Assembly: GCA_033980235.1 (NCBI GenBank)
Contig: CM067075.1
Coordinates: 18,922,844 to 18,986,843 of the forward strand
Direction: 5' to 3'
Source of the DNA: Diadema setosum
Lineage: Eukaryota > Echinodermata > Echinoidea > Diadematoida > Diadematidae
DNA: 64,000 nt
This document shows, in pieces, positions 1 through 11,534 of the stretch (its first letter is position 1; every line of letters begins with the position of its first letter). The notes beneath the pieces are model-generated. The model had not been told where the DNA came from. It worked only from the letters and a program-made list of their open reading frames with translations, and did no database searches. The position numbers and the translations under genes are program-made.

Positions 1-279
1 ACCAACATCATGGTGATTCCTATATACCCCCTTCACACTATGTGTGGCGGGGGTATAATACCGGTAAATATATCCAGAGTGTACGCACGACACTTATAGT
101 TCACATAGTTAACCACATATCCCAAGTTTTTAGAACACTCACAAACAATTTCAAAACATAATTCATAGCCAATGGTATATAAAGACAATTTGTGAGGACA
201 ATTTTGTTATAGTTTTGTCTGTGAAACACCTACCGGTACAGTATTAAAAAAAAACTAGATATATCGCTACGGCTACTGA
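1..279. other. Left-edge intron sequence, no feature seen
   Basis: AT-rich non-coding sequence, presumably part of the UBR3 intron after the third coding exon, because the gene continues to the left on the minus strand. I see no further exon with matching phase and no clear repeat here. Confidence 0.5.
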
Positions 280-1304
280 TATGCCTCCGCCATAATGCAT
301 GGTTCTCCTAATAGGTCTATAGTACAATGTCTTGACAATGTGTGATGACAGTTTCACACAAGTGGCAAAATATTAAAATGACAGGTTTGACACAAATGTG
401 CTGAATGTTCACTTTCCTAGAACTAGGTTCAATTGGATGAATGATTAAAATGTCAGAGTGCAGGTATTTGGGGAACTGATGATTTTTTCTTGACTTTTGA
501 CCCTTTTATAAGTTTATGCATTGAGTAATTTTCAAGGTATGGAGAAAAAGCATAATTTCAGTATCAAATGGGAAAATAGCATTATCTAAACCTGGCCTTT
601 GACCTTTGACCTCACAGTTCCAAAGAGAATCACTGTTAGGTTGAACATGCATAAATATGTAAGTTTCATGATGATACCTTGAGTTACTTTCGAGATATGG
701 AGGAAAAAGTGCAATTTAGCACTTTCACTTGACCTTTTACCTTTTGACCTTTGACCTTTTGGCAAGAAACTTCCCCAAAAATATATATTGGGTAATACAT
801 GCCATACATCAATAAAAAAAAAAAAAAACCTTCAGGCATATTGCATTTTAAGGAAAGTACTGATATTTTGAGGAGTTGACCTTGACCTTTGACCCCCTGA
901 CCTTTGACCCATGACCCCCAACTTCCCTAGATAATCATTGCCCATCGGTACAAGCATATATACTAAGTTCCATGAAGATACCTTGAACCATTTGCGAGAC
1001 ATGGAGAAAAACATGAAATTTCAATTTTTTTTTCACAAAATAACCTGTGACCTTTGACCTTTGACCCAGTGACCCTAAAATCCACACAGAGTATTATCCC
1101 CCAAGGATATACCCTCATACCAAGTTTGATGTAAAACCACCACACGGTTCTTGAGATATCGACAAAAACAAAACGGGACGGACGGACGTACGGACGGACG
1201 TACGGACGGACGTACGGACGTACGGACGTACGGACGGACGGACGGACGGACGGACGGACGACCCGAAAACATAATGCCTCCGGCCACTTCGTTGCGGAGG
1301 CATA
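280..1304. mobile_element. Non-autonomous DNA transposon-like repeat with TGACCTTTGACC-rich body
   Basis: The ends carry an 11-bp inverted repeat, TATGCCTCCGC at 280-290 and its complement at 1294-1304. The body is built of degenerate units that repeat a phrase like 'aggtatggagaaaaa' followed by runs of TGACCTTTGACC (about 598, 735, 885, 1050), and then a GGAC-rich simple repeat. There is no coding capacity beyond chance frames in the simple repeat. It sits in the UBR3 intron just downstream of the third coding exon. A second, partial member of the family starts near 63840. The family resembles a dispersed repeat known from several marine invertebrates; the superfamily cannot be named because no target-site duplication is clear. 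Confidence 0.7.
1175..1260. repeat. GGAC/GTAC simple repeat
   Basis: An uninterrupted run of the tetranucleotide GGAC with interspersed GTAC units, near the right end of the transposon at 280-1304. It creates several spurious open frames rich in Arg-Pro-Ser-Val or Thr-Asp-Gly on both strands. Confidence 0.95.
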
Positions 1305-1327
1305 AAAAAGAAAAAAGTTGTTGCTAC

Positions 1328-1489
1328 CTTCTATAATCTTGGAGTATAGGTCCTTGTTCATGAGTGTCTCTGTGAGGACTCGACGCATGGCTCCACCCAT
1401 TTTACAGAGGTCATGCAAAAGGTCAAGAAAGATGTCAGCTTCTCGCATGGCTGTTAAGAAGATGTCTCCTGATCTCATATACTGGCTCG
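1328..1489 (-). CDS. UBR3: UBR3 coding exon 3
   Basis: The acceptor TTATTCCTTCAG ends at 1490 and the donor GTAGCA starts at 1327. The 162-nt exon (2 + 159 + 1) reads on in frame from exon 2. It contains 'FLDLLHDLCKMGGAMRRVL', which resembles a conserved segment of UBR3 N-terminal regions. The gene continues to the left past the transposon at 280-1304. Confidence 0.85.
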
Positions 1490-3532
1490 CTGAAGGAATA
1501 ATGACAACACAATATGATTTCAAAGAGATTACATATTTCTTGATATTGAAATAGCAGTATCATGGTACTGGTCTTTTCAGCTCTGGGTATTTTTAAGAGG
1601 CTCTTTCTCAAAACACTGCAAAATGCAGCCAGTGTAAACAGTATTTGATCCAAATGAGGCCAAAATGATCTTCAGACTACTATTGTTCAAAGTTTTGACA
1701 ATCACTTTACACAATTCTCTCCAAGGATTATAGATTAAACAAAAGGTATTGATATTTCAAACCCAGTCACCTCTATTACAAGGTAGCTCCAGCAACAGAA
1801 TTTACAGAATAATTATGATTGAACAGTACACATAAACACATAAAGTACTTACACTGTAAAGGTATTTCCATGATCTTCTATTCTGAAAGATCATGGAAAT
1901 ACCTTTACAGTGTAAGTACTTTATGTGTTTATGTGTACTGTAATCAAGCTTGAATTGCAACTTTAACTCATGTCTACAACTGATGACTAGGAAAAAAAAA
2001 AAGCCATGACCTATAGAAGTTGAAAATGTAATGAAGATTATGCTCCAGCATTCTTTCTCTGTCTGTCTGTGTGTTTATCTCTATTAAATGTTCCATTTCT
2101 AAATAAATCATGGTGATACAAAAGTCATGACCTCTTATCAGTGCCAGTTCATGATATGTTCTACAATTCAGAGCATCTTATACCTGGTATGTAGTTGAGT
2201 CTCATGTGTAGAAGCAGCCTCTTCAGAAGGGCTGGGACAATCTCCTTTGCCATTAGCAGCAGACTGGCTGGTGGCTGCTTACTAATTGGCTTTTCACCTC
2301 CATGACGGTGACAATATCTGGAAACACAGTTTTGAGGAAAGGTATGACAGGTCAGTAGCATGAAGGCTGATATCATTGAAAAATGCTGGAGACAAAAATT
2401 AGCATTGAGTGCTCCTCTTTTGTTCAATGGATAATGCATTTAAAACATGTAATCACCCAGTTAATCCCCTTTAACTTTAAACCTAGCAAACACAACCACT
2501 AAATGTCTGCAATCGGGTAAAATCAGTGCTCATGGTAATAGATTCTCATAATAAAATTAATTTTCATTCATTGAGTTGGACTTCTAATGACAACACTACA
2601 CTCTTAACTGCATCTTCTGATACCCAGTGTTATGCATGTAGCATACATTGTACATCTAGCCAATTTGATGGACTACACAAATAAAAAATATTTCAACAGT
2701 GTAGATAAACAGCAGGTCAGGTGATTAGTCCTGGTAGTACAATGTAGTTGCGTTCTCTTACTCTACTCCACTCCTATCGAATTGATTTAGCATCAGAACA
2801 TTGTACAGTGCAGAACTACTCTTAATACCTATGACTGTTACATCTGTATATGAAAGTTTGCATTTTTGTTCGTCTGTTTTGGTCATTTTATTTTTGTCAC
2901 TGTGCACTAAAAATGTTCAGCATTGCTGAGAGTCAAGCCATACACGCAAATGTCATCTTGGACTGTGTTTCAAGAGTGGCATCTTAGCATGGGAGAATGA
3001 GTAGACAACACTTTTGTCAATCTGTCATGCTAAAAACAATAACCTGTGTTCATGTAATTCCTTACCCTGCAGGCTTCATGACACTAGGATCCCCACAATC
3101 ACATGCACCACCAGCCAGGCTCCTGAACATGTTGAAGTCATGCCCCTCATGGTTGCCCCCATGGAAACAATCAGCACAGATTGACATACATGGCGTGATG
3201 CCACATGTTCGACATCTATACGCCACAAAATTGGCCGTCCAGACCAACCCACAAGCAGTGGCATCATCATATTCTCGCACACTGGAGGCGAACTCCTCAA
3301 AGGGTTTGCCCCCTGCAATGAGCAGGTGGAGCCATTCCAGATGGTCAATGTCATCCAAGGGCTTGTCAGGGTTTGTCAGCAGTGCCAGGAGGTCGTGGAA
3401 CTCCCTGCGACCCCCCTCACTTCGCAGTTCCCTGTGGGTGGGCAACAGCTCTCGGGAGAGATCCTTATGGATCCTTGCAGCAGCTTGCTGTTTTGTCTCC
3501 CCTGGGCGTCGATATTTATCCGCCATCTCCAT
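1328..3532 (-). CDS. UBR3: UBR3-type E3 ubiquitin ligase, N-terminal part (three coding exons, gene runs off the left edge)
   Basis: Three minus-strand exons (3066-3532, 2184-2317, 1328-1489) join in frame through GT-AG introns into about 254 residues, against roughly 1,900 for the vertebrate protein. The core is a UBR-box zinc finger, residues about 94 to 160: Cys94, Cys107, Cys110, Cys115, Cys119, Cys122, His124, His131, then the CDCGD stretch (144-148), completed across the first intron by YCHRH. The flanking phrases 'WTANFVAYRC' and 'GHDFNMFRS' are, from memory, close to animal UBR3. UBR3 is a RING-type E3 ligase of the N-recognin-like family; the RING and C-terminal parts lie outside. 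The start ATG at 3532 is the first after an in-frame TGA upstream; a second ATG two codons later is possible. Family assignment is strong; activity is inferred. Confidence 0.92.
1823..1941. repeat. Perfect 55-bp-arm inverted repeat (hairpin)
   Basis: Bases 1823-1877 are the exact reverse complement of 1887-1941, with a 9-base loop. Similarity continues weakly outside with a small gap, which argues against a simple assembly fold-back. It lies in the UBR3 intron between coding exons 2 and 3, so the pre-mRNA could form a long hairpin. No function is claimed. Confidence 0.95.
2184..2317 (-). CDS. UBR3: UBR3 coding exon 2
   Basis: The acceptor TTTCCAG ends at 2318 and the donor GTATAAG starts at 2183. 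Joined to exon 1 it completes the UBR box with YCHRH, followed by an amphipathic stretch containing 'LLLMAKEIVPALLKRLLL', the usual helical continuation after the UBR box. Length 134 = 1 + 132 + 1, so both phases agree with the neighbours. Confidence 0.9.
3066..3532 (-). CDS. UBR3: UBR3 coding exon 1
   Basis: This exon encodes 155 codons plus two bases. It begins at ATG 3532-3530 and ends before the donor GTAAG at 3065 (context GCAGG|GTAAG). Residues 1-60 are charged and poorly conserved-looking. Residues 65-90 contain 'LEWLHLLIAGG' and 'FASSVREYD', which precede the UBR box in UBR3 proteins. The UBR box itself starts at Cys94. The phase-2 end matches the one-base start of the next exon, giving a Gly codon at the junction. 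Confidence 0.92.
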
Positions 3533-4680
3533 AATGGACCTTGAGACAATGTAGCACCTCTTTCACAGAGCTGTAGCTTCTTGATCTGACTTGGAGGGTT
3601 GATGAGTTACTTCCAACCGTTGTCAAACTCCATCATCCTTCCTGTATGATTGACTGTGATGGGGGGGGGGGGGGGGGGGCAAGAGTGGCAGCTTGTCTTT
3701 TTCTGTTTGTTGTTGTCCTGAAATGAAGAAGCAAATTTAATGTACAGTTGTACCTGGTACACTTTGTACCTTGAGGGACAAACCAGTGTCTTGAACACAG
3801 TTACTTTGTAATACATGTACTGTACAATGTACATGACTGAAAATGGACTTTAATACCAAGGGGAACACACATTAGTGCTGAACATGAATTATACATCATA
3901 GGACAGTGTACACGTACATGTACATGTACATGTATTAGGATTTTCCCCCTTTTCACAATTTAACTGATATTTATGAAATTAACAACTAAACAACGCATTA
4001 CAAGTGGCCGAGTTTACCCATAACTATGGTACTCTACGGTTGTAGATCTAGAACAACTGTATGTGTGTAAGTACACAGTGTAGAAATCTATATAAATGGT
4101 TTATTAACAAGTCCATCATGGCAGAATAGAATCTTGATGGCAATGCAGTGCATATCTATATTTACAAACTCTTAGTTTTGTGGCTGTATTTTGTTGGTTA
4201 ATACTACTAGATCTACTACAAACGCAGCACTACCTGACTAGTACCGGTACCACTGCAATGGGTGCAAGACCAAGGCTGTGCTGCTGCTGAAGTGCTACTT
4301 CTCTTCAGTTTGTTCCATAAGATAGTGATAAAGTTACCACAGGGAATAATTTACCTTTTCAATCGCTGGGCATTTATTTTGGCGAAAAAAAAAAAGAAGG
4401 TACACAATGCTATGTACATCTAGGCCTAGTAGAAGCTACTTCTGACTAGGCCTATTCAGGGCCGGCACAGCGTTTTCTAAAAGTGGGGGGGGGGGGGGGG
4501 GGAGGGTTTCATGAGATAAAAAGCAAAAAAAAAAAAAAGTCCTCAGCTCATCTCTCCCCTTTCATTGTCTGGGGGCCCCAAAGTGATGACACCTTACATT
4601 GTATGTATTCCTTTGTATGGTGCACAAAAAGTGTGGGGCCCCCATGGTTCCGCTGGCCATGTATTAGTAGGGTCTAACTT
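3533..4680. other. UBR3: Upstream flank of UBR3: 5' UTR/promoter side and simple repeats
   Basis: This region lies upstream of the UBR3 start codon on the minus strand and should hold its 5' UTR and promoter, but no core promoter motif can be assigned by eye. It contains a 19-G run (3661-3679), alternating ACATGT sequence (about 3909-3933), an A-run (4386-4396) and an 18-G run (4485-4502). Confidence 0.5.
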
Positions 4681-6230
4681 AACTGCGACCAGCAGCCCCA
4701 TACGTTGACCGACAAGTATGTCTCAGGCAAAAACTTCTCATTTATAATAATGACATTTGCTGGGTCAGTTGTTTGCTTCTTAGACAGACACCATTGATAC
4801 ATACGCCATTGCGACGGTTTCTACCGGTCTGGTGGAAACGCAACTTCGACCTAGTTTCCCCCGCATAAAAATAGTTATTATTATTTTTTCCAGCTTGGTT
4901 TTCAAACCAATCTTCAAAAAATATATACAGGATTAATCAGTTAACATATTTTGACTCTCCTCTTCCACTGTTTCCTCCTGTTTTCTGGTTGTTTCATCCA
5001 CTTCTTTGCAGCGCTTCCCAATTCATTGCCGCCTTCATTTGAAAAATGACCGCAAAAACATCTATGGCAAGCCAAATGCATGCTCCATACAATCACTATA
5101 TCGGTACACTTACGATTATTGACTAAAGTACTAGTAAGTTGTTCGAGCGCTAAATTTAACTTCGTAATATTGTGAATGAGCATTTGGCTTGCTCATTCAC
5201 AATATTGCGAAGTTAAATTTAGCGCTTGAACAACTTACTAGTAGTAAGTCTCACAAAACCCTTTGGTTTCATGAAGCATTTGGCTTGCTCATTCACAATA
5301 TTACGAAGTTAAATTTAGCGCTTGAACAACTTACTAGTAGTACTTTAGTCAATAATCGTAAGTGTACCAATATAGTGATTGTATGGAGCATGCATTTGGC
5401 TTGCCTTAGATGTTCGTGCGGTCATTTTTCAAACGAAGGCGGCGATGAATTGGGAAGCGCTGCAAAGAAGTGGATGAAACAACCAGAAAACAGGAGGAAA
5501 CAGTGGAAGAGGTGAGTCAAAATGTTTACTGATTAATCCTGTATATATTTTTTTCCAGACTGGTTTGAAAACCAAGCTGACAAAAATAATAATAACCATT
5601 TTTATGCGGGGGGAACTGGGTCGAAGTTGCGTTTCCACCAGAACGGTGGAAACCGTCGCAATGGCGTATGTATCAATGGTGTCTGTCTAAGAAGTGAACA
5701 ACTGACCCAGCAAATGTCATTATATTATAAATGAGAAGTTTTTCGCCTTAGACATACTTGTCGGTCAACCCCATACACATAGCGTAATGGGGCTGCGGAC
5801 TGCAGCATTCAGGATCATGACAGGGTAGTATCGCGGACAAATATCAACTTAAAATCGAAAAATTTCTTCAATTTGAAGACTTACTAGTGAAGTTGAAGTA
5901 TTGACAACAGGGTTCGTGCAACGTTTGGTTCCGCCAATAGTCACTTTCTGTTCGAATTGATGACTTAATGTGACTCGGTCGAGAGGAACCTGGGAGAGCT
6001 ACAATGAATTGACGGCCAGCGCATGCGCAAATAGACATCTTATCCAGTCAATGGATTTGTGCGATTTTAAGTTGACATTTGTCTGCGATACTACCCTGTC
6101 ATGATCCTGAATGCTACAGTCCGCAGCCCCATAACGCTATGTGTATGATGGGGCTGCTGGTCGCAGTTAGGTCTAACTTATTATAAACTGCGACCAGCAC
6201 GCTATGCGTATGGGGCTGCTGGTCGCAGTT
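4681..6230. mobile_element. Compound foldback element with ACTGCGACCAGCAGCCCC ends
   Basis: The left arm, 4681-5190, is the diverged reverse complement of about 5191-5795. The centre has a duplicated segment (5199-5228 and again about 5289-5330). To the right lies a second inverted pair, about 5796-5859 against 6061-6124, enclosing 200 bp. The phrase AACTGCGACCAGCAGCCCC or its complement marks 4681, 6150-6168 and both sides of a short palindrome at 6185-6230, so several copies of one MITE family are probably nested. The repeated flanking phrase 'gtctaactta' at 4671, 6171 and 6252 supports this. An open frame in the right arm (5189-5515) ends at a good donor-like GAG|GTGAGT at 5512; it has no recognised domain. 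Confidence 0.75.
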
Positions 6231-6649
6231 GAGTTACATGTAGTCATTGTAGGTCTAACTTAAGGGTTGTTTCACAATCAGGGTACGCACTTTTGTCTCA
6301 CGGGGGTGAAAAAAAAAAAGTTTTTTCGTATTCCCTGATTTTTTGTCGCTGCATTGTAGGATAGTTGAATTTAAATAATCTAAAAAATTGGAGCTTAAAG
6401 TCATCAACTTTTCTTTTTATTGCATGAAACATGCCAGTGGTGATAAAAATCTAGCCCTCAGACCTCTGATACCATCATCCTACCACACCCTGACTAGAAA
6501 TTACAATTTCAGGTGAAAAATTAACACATTTTTCAATAACTGAAGGATGGTGAATTTGAAAGTAAGTCATGTTTTTAAGTTTCAGACACTTCTATTCTAG
6601 AAAATTCACAATTTTCATGGAAAAATCCCCAAGGCAGTCACCATGACAT
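6231..6649. other. No feature seen
   Basis: AT-rich sequence with an A-run near 6309. No coding frame, tandem structure or transposon end was recognised. Confidence 0.5.
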
Positions 6650-9290
6650 CGAAGAATTAATGATCCTAAACTCCACAAATCAGTTATACCAGATTTGTTG
6701 TATATCCCTAATAGACATACAGTACAAGGGTGCTTTTACAGGCAAAGTTTGAATGTCCTGTGGTTAGTGGTTGCCGAGATAAGTAGTGTCAAAAAAATCA
6801 TTCGGAGAGGACATTTCTTTTTCGGAGAGGACATATATATTTTTGACATATACACCATGTAGATAACAACATAACAAATACTTATAAAATGTTTAGCCCT
6901 TAAATGATTGATGAAAATTATGATTATTAAGTTAAAAAAGAACATTTCCTTTGATGTGTTTTATCAAAATGTAAAGCAATTTCATATCATGTGATAAACA
7001 AGCGATACCAATGCCACCTATAAAGGTTGTGACAAAAAAGAAAAGAAAAGCGCAACCCATAATTTAGACAATCAGTTGTGCCAGATTTACTGGACTTCAC
7101 AAATACAATTTTATAGAGTGGTTTTACATGTAATATTTTAATATCCTTTGATAAGTGGTAAATGAGATGTTGTAGAAGACCAATGTATACGTGTACATCA
7201 TTCGGAGAGGACTTTTTTGACACATAGAAATACTGTATGAAAACATGATACTCTTTCCCCTTTTCAATTTATGAAAAGTAACATTATTTATTCAACTACA
7301 AGGACATATTTCCAATATTTTTTTTCTATGAATTTCAATAAAAATCAAAGAATTGGATGATACAGAGAATCCCTGAAGAATACTTAGTTTGGGCTACATA
7401 AATTGCAAGTCCTGTAAATCCTCAAACAGGCGAAAGTTGAAAAAAGTTTGTATCTCAGGTAAAGTACATGTACAAATTGTATATGTTGTGTAGAACCAGA
7501 GGTGTTTTTGTATGCAAATCTGAAATGCACTTTGACATAATGTTTACTAAAAGCATTAAAAATGTCACTTTGGAGAGGATACCTCTTCTCAAAGAGGGTG
7601 TATATTATTGACATCCACAAAAATTGCACTCCAGATACATGTACTGTATACATATAGAACGGGTGCAAATGTGGCTCTTCATTGTTATCTGCTGTATACA
7701 AAGTGTCAGTGAAAAGTGATGCTAGTGACTTTCTTGATTATCAATATTGCATCACATTACAAATTAAACCCTATCGTGGTAAAACATGTTCACATGGTGT
7801 AAATTTAAATTGTATGGTGTGTTCCAAGCATGATGTGACAAGGTTGATTAGCAATATCTGACTTCCCATGTACTTTTTGAAATCCAAACAGTTTTTTACA
7901 TGAACAAGCAACTTGTAATACTCTTGATATCAATTATTTGAGATGCCTGCATGAACAAGTAAAAGGTGAAGGCATTTTTGTTTCATTATCTACGCATTCC
8001 TTTTTTTTTTGTGATTAAAGCATTTTTTCATTATAATGTCTAATATAATTAAGTCTTTGAAGTAAGTCAGCATGTACTGCAAATAAAAATAATCAAACAG
8101 GTCTAAAATCCAAAATGTTTTGGACCAGTTTCCACAGAATAACATTTTCATTCTAGTAGTTTTATGGTTGTTAAGGCAGAAGGGCTCCTAATGCACTATG
8201 AAGGCAGAATTCTCAATTCAAGTTGTTCGCAATGTGAAATAATGTAACCCATTACAGGAGCTTTTCTTTCAGATTTTACATCGCATGGATCATGCCCAGT
8301 ACATTGACGTTTTTGGGAGCGCACTACATTGTGCTGCAATGCAGAGTATATGCATTTATCATGTGGAGTTTATTTATGATTCATCTGTTTTGTTGGGGGG
8401 GGGGGGGGTGGATAGGGTAATTAAACCATAATCATTGTAATGTGTTTTATGTGTGCTTGGGCATAAATCTTGGTGACTGTGTGTTTTCATTCATTTTTCT
8501 TTTTCATATTCCATTCATATGGTGAATGTGTCAAAGTAATTGTCCTCTCCGAAATAATTGATTCTGTGAATATTTATGTCTGTACAGCGAACCGAAGGAC
8601 TCTGGTTATGTTCAGTGTGTGATGAACATCACTAAATGTATACTACTAATAAAAAACAAAGAATGCTGAATGTTCCTCACTTCCTTTTTTTTTAATTTGT
8701 AGTTTCATCAATGGGAGTTTAAAATATTATAAGTCAAAGGGAAATTTTCATTCAAAAGCATTCATATTATGAAATATGGGGGCAATATGATTGCAAAATC
8801 TTTTCATTAAATCATAACTCACTTTTTAGTAACATTTTGTAAGTTTGTTACCTTTAATTCTCATTTTCACTGATATGCAACTACCATTCGGAGAGGTCAT
8901 CTTTTGTTTGACGAGAGTTAAAATAAATGAAGAAAAGCATATGAACAAGTCTTGATACATGTAATGATAGACAACTATTAGCACTGATAATAACATAACT
9001 AGGATTTATAACATACATATTCCTGTGGAGTACTGAACAAATATGTCATTTTTTGGAGAGGACGCTTTTGGACGGAATTGAAACCATCAAAATTCAGATG
9101 TGCACTGCCTGAAAATTAAATGAGTGTGCGTTACACAAATACCCTGTATGTGTAGGGTACGAGTGAGACTTTGCAGAGGGTATGTAATTGTATGTATGTC
9201 TTCAAAAAAGTTATTACACTGTTTTCGGAGAGGACATTTTTGGACGGAATTTGCATATTAATCATGCTCCAAACCCAATTCTTTTAATTG
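6650..9290. repeat. Decayed long-period array carrying a TTCGGAGAGGACA motif
   Basis: The motif recurs at 6801, 6821, 7201, 7570 (one change), 8887 and 9053, and at 9214; it occurs inverted at 8541-8553. The sequence before it is also alike between units. 'aatcagttataccagattt' near 6681 corresponds to a near-identical phrase near 7070, each followed by a 'cttttaca' segment and a 'gtggtt/gtggta' segment before the motif. The last two copies are both followed by 'TTTTGGACGGAATT'. Early units are about 370-400 bp apart, later ones 160-170 bp. No protein-coding frame is maintained. Confidence 0.65.
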
Positions 9291-10168
9291 TGTCCTAGAT
9301 ATCATGACACACACAGTTTTTTAATATCCACGTTACATTTGCTCATTCTGATATTGTATATCTGTGTCATGGTCATTGGTTTCATAGATGTACATTCTCA
9401 AATTTTGAAAAAATCAAATGAGACTGTAAAAATTGCCCAAATTGGCTCATTTTGACATATTTTGAAAATTTTGTAAGCTTTATCATTTTTTTTTTCGCTG
9501 TTTAAGGTTGAGGTAGCTAGGCCTAATAACATGCCCTACCAGATTTTGTACTGAATGTATGGTAGCCCTACTACATATCGACTACCCTTTTTGAAACCGA
9601 CCGTGTATCCATTGGCGCACAGAACGCTTATTATGCACTTCACTGCGCACAAAGCACATAAAAATGGATTGGCTTTGACTGCTGATGAGGATGGTGTGGG
9701 AAAACGCGAAAATTCACTGTTCATTAATGGTTTTAATCAAGGACAAAATTTTGAATGAATATTTTCACCGAATCATAATGTAATGTCTATGGAAGTTTCT
9801 AAAAAGCTTCGTACAACACGGAGTTCAATACAACTCGGTTTGCGTGCATTGTCAATGCAAAAACAGCGGTCGATCTCAATAAGGAGCTTTACCACAGGGA
9901 GCTGAAATGAGGCCACGCAAGTTCGACGGCGATATTTTTGCACTGAAACTTCAAATCGAAAAGGGAACAACGGCATTTGATAGTGCTGGATTTTCTCAAT
10001 CACGTAGGTCAAGTTTTTTATGTGAATTTCAGTGTTAAATATTCTTATCAAGCAAATAAACATTAGGCAGTCGATGAGTAGTAGGTCCAACCATACACTG
10101 TTTTTTTTTTTCTGGATGCTGATAATGTCCAAATCTGAAGTGCGTATCCTGATTGTAAAACAACCCTT
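9291..10168. other. No gene seen
   Basis: AT-rich sequence without recognised genes. Open frames here overlap the MITE that follows and show no domain. Confidence 0.5.
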
Positions 10169-10295
10169 GACCGAAAGATCGGTCTGTATCTGTCCGTCGG
10201 GGAATGTTCCGCGGAGACTGCGTCTGGCTTCACGGGAGGACAGCGTCAATGGCAAAATATAAAAGAGTCCTCCGGACAGACGGATCTTTCTGTCT
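10169..10295. mobile_element. 127-bp MITE (GACCGAAAGATCGGTC family), copy 1
   Basis: The ends are inverted: GACCGAAAGATCGGTCTG at the left, and the right end reads back as GACAGAAAGATCCGTCTG. It is flanked by an exact 12-bp direct repeat, AAAACAACCCTT, at 10157-10168 and 10296-10307. A near-identical copy at 11535-11655 confirms the unit. Confidence 0.85.
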
Positions 10296-10307
10296 AAAAC
10301 AACCCTT

Positions 10308-11534
10308 AACTGAGCTGCGACCAGCCCCAACGCTACCTTGTGTAACGTTACAAAAAGGAGCGCCCCGGGGTGAGGGCTATTAAACTATTAGTGAAAATGC
10401 AATACTGCCTACCACCAGCTACACAAATCAAATTTTGTACTTGTTGTTCAGAACGTTGCAGATTGCCAGTGCAGTGTGCATAACCCCGGCCGGGACGCTT
10501 CTTATACTTGTACACAGTTACTGTGATGATGAAGTCGCATGTCACTTTTTTTTCTTCGCCCCGCAGCTGCTACACTACCTACAGCTCACAGCCCAGTCGC
10601 TGTATGTATGTATTCGCACAGCGTATTTTTTAACAGCGTCTGGTCGGGCTACACTAACATAAACTGGCCACTACCACTAACGTTAGAATTAGAACACCCT
10701 TGCAAAGTTGTTGCTGTGTCGAGATCTTCATGTGCCGATCGCGATGCTACACACAAAGGCAATGCAATGAAATGTCAACACAAGAAGCAAGCACTGCCCT
10801 ACGCAGTTTCACTACAGGTAGGCCCTACAATGTACGTAAATTACGTGCATGTACTTGTACTGTATACGAGAGACATCACAGTAATAAAGGTCTACTAGGT
10901 ATGCATACTGTACACAGAAAAACGCAAGGCTCTCAGTGCAGTGTTACAACTGTTAAATAACACATTTGGGGAGTAACATTCGTGCATTTAAACGACATTC
11001 TATGTTGATAGGTAAGGACAACCAGGTTAACACATTATTACGGCTTTAGAAAGTCTTCTTGCACTTAAGTTTCTTGATTAAATTAAGTAGAAACTTCACT
11101 CACCCGTCAGTAGTGAAACACTTCAGCTCAGACGTACAGTACGCCGCCTGCGCTTAATGAGCGCTGCATGCGCATGCGATATGCATGCACGGCCGGTCGC
11201 GGTACGGACGAACAGCCGGAGGACTCATTGTACGTACTTGGTACGGTATATTCAGCGAACGTACACCGCACTTACATTACAGGCAAGTTTTGGTCCGGAA
11301 TGTGCAACCAGCACCAACAAGGAGACACAAAAAGTTGAACGTGAAAGTGATAACTACTGTACCACCTATTATTTGCCTTCCAGCACTTGACTTCACATTC
11401 AAGTTGACTTCAGTAAAGAAAATGCAAAAATCAAACATGATATGGGCCTGTTGTGAGGTTCAATTTCAAATCTAAAAAAATTTAAATAAATAAGCTTATA
11501 ATAGAACATTTTCTCTACTTCTTCTTCTTCCTTT
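10308..11534. other. No gene seen
   Basis: This stretch is GC-richer than its surroundings around 11130-11230, with alternating purine-pyrimidine sequence such as GCGCATGCGATATGCATGC. A fragment at 10310-10327 resembles the ACTGCGACCAGC end of the foldback at 4681-6230. No supportable coding frame. Confidence 0.5.

Noticed and set aside
963..1523. Long minus-strand frame with Arg-Pro-Ser-Val repeats
   Set aside because: Its left part is a translation of the GGAC simple repeat inside a transposon. Only 1328-1489 is kept, as UBR3 exon 3, because phase and splice sites fit.
2997..3554. 185-codon plus-strand frame opposite UBR3 exon 1
   Set aside because: Shadow of the conserved minus-strand exon; no domain of its own.
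9773..10330. 185-codon minus-strand frame
   Set aside because: Crosses a MITE; no recognisable domain and no splice-consistent neighbours.
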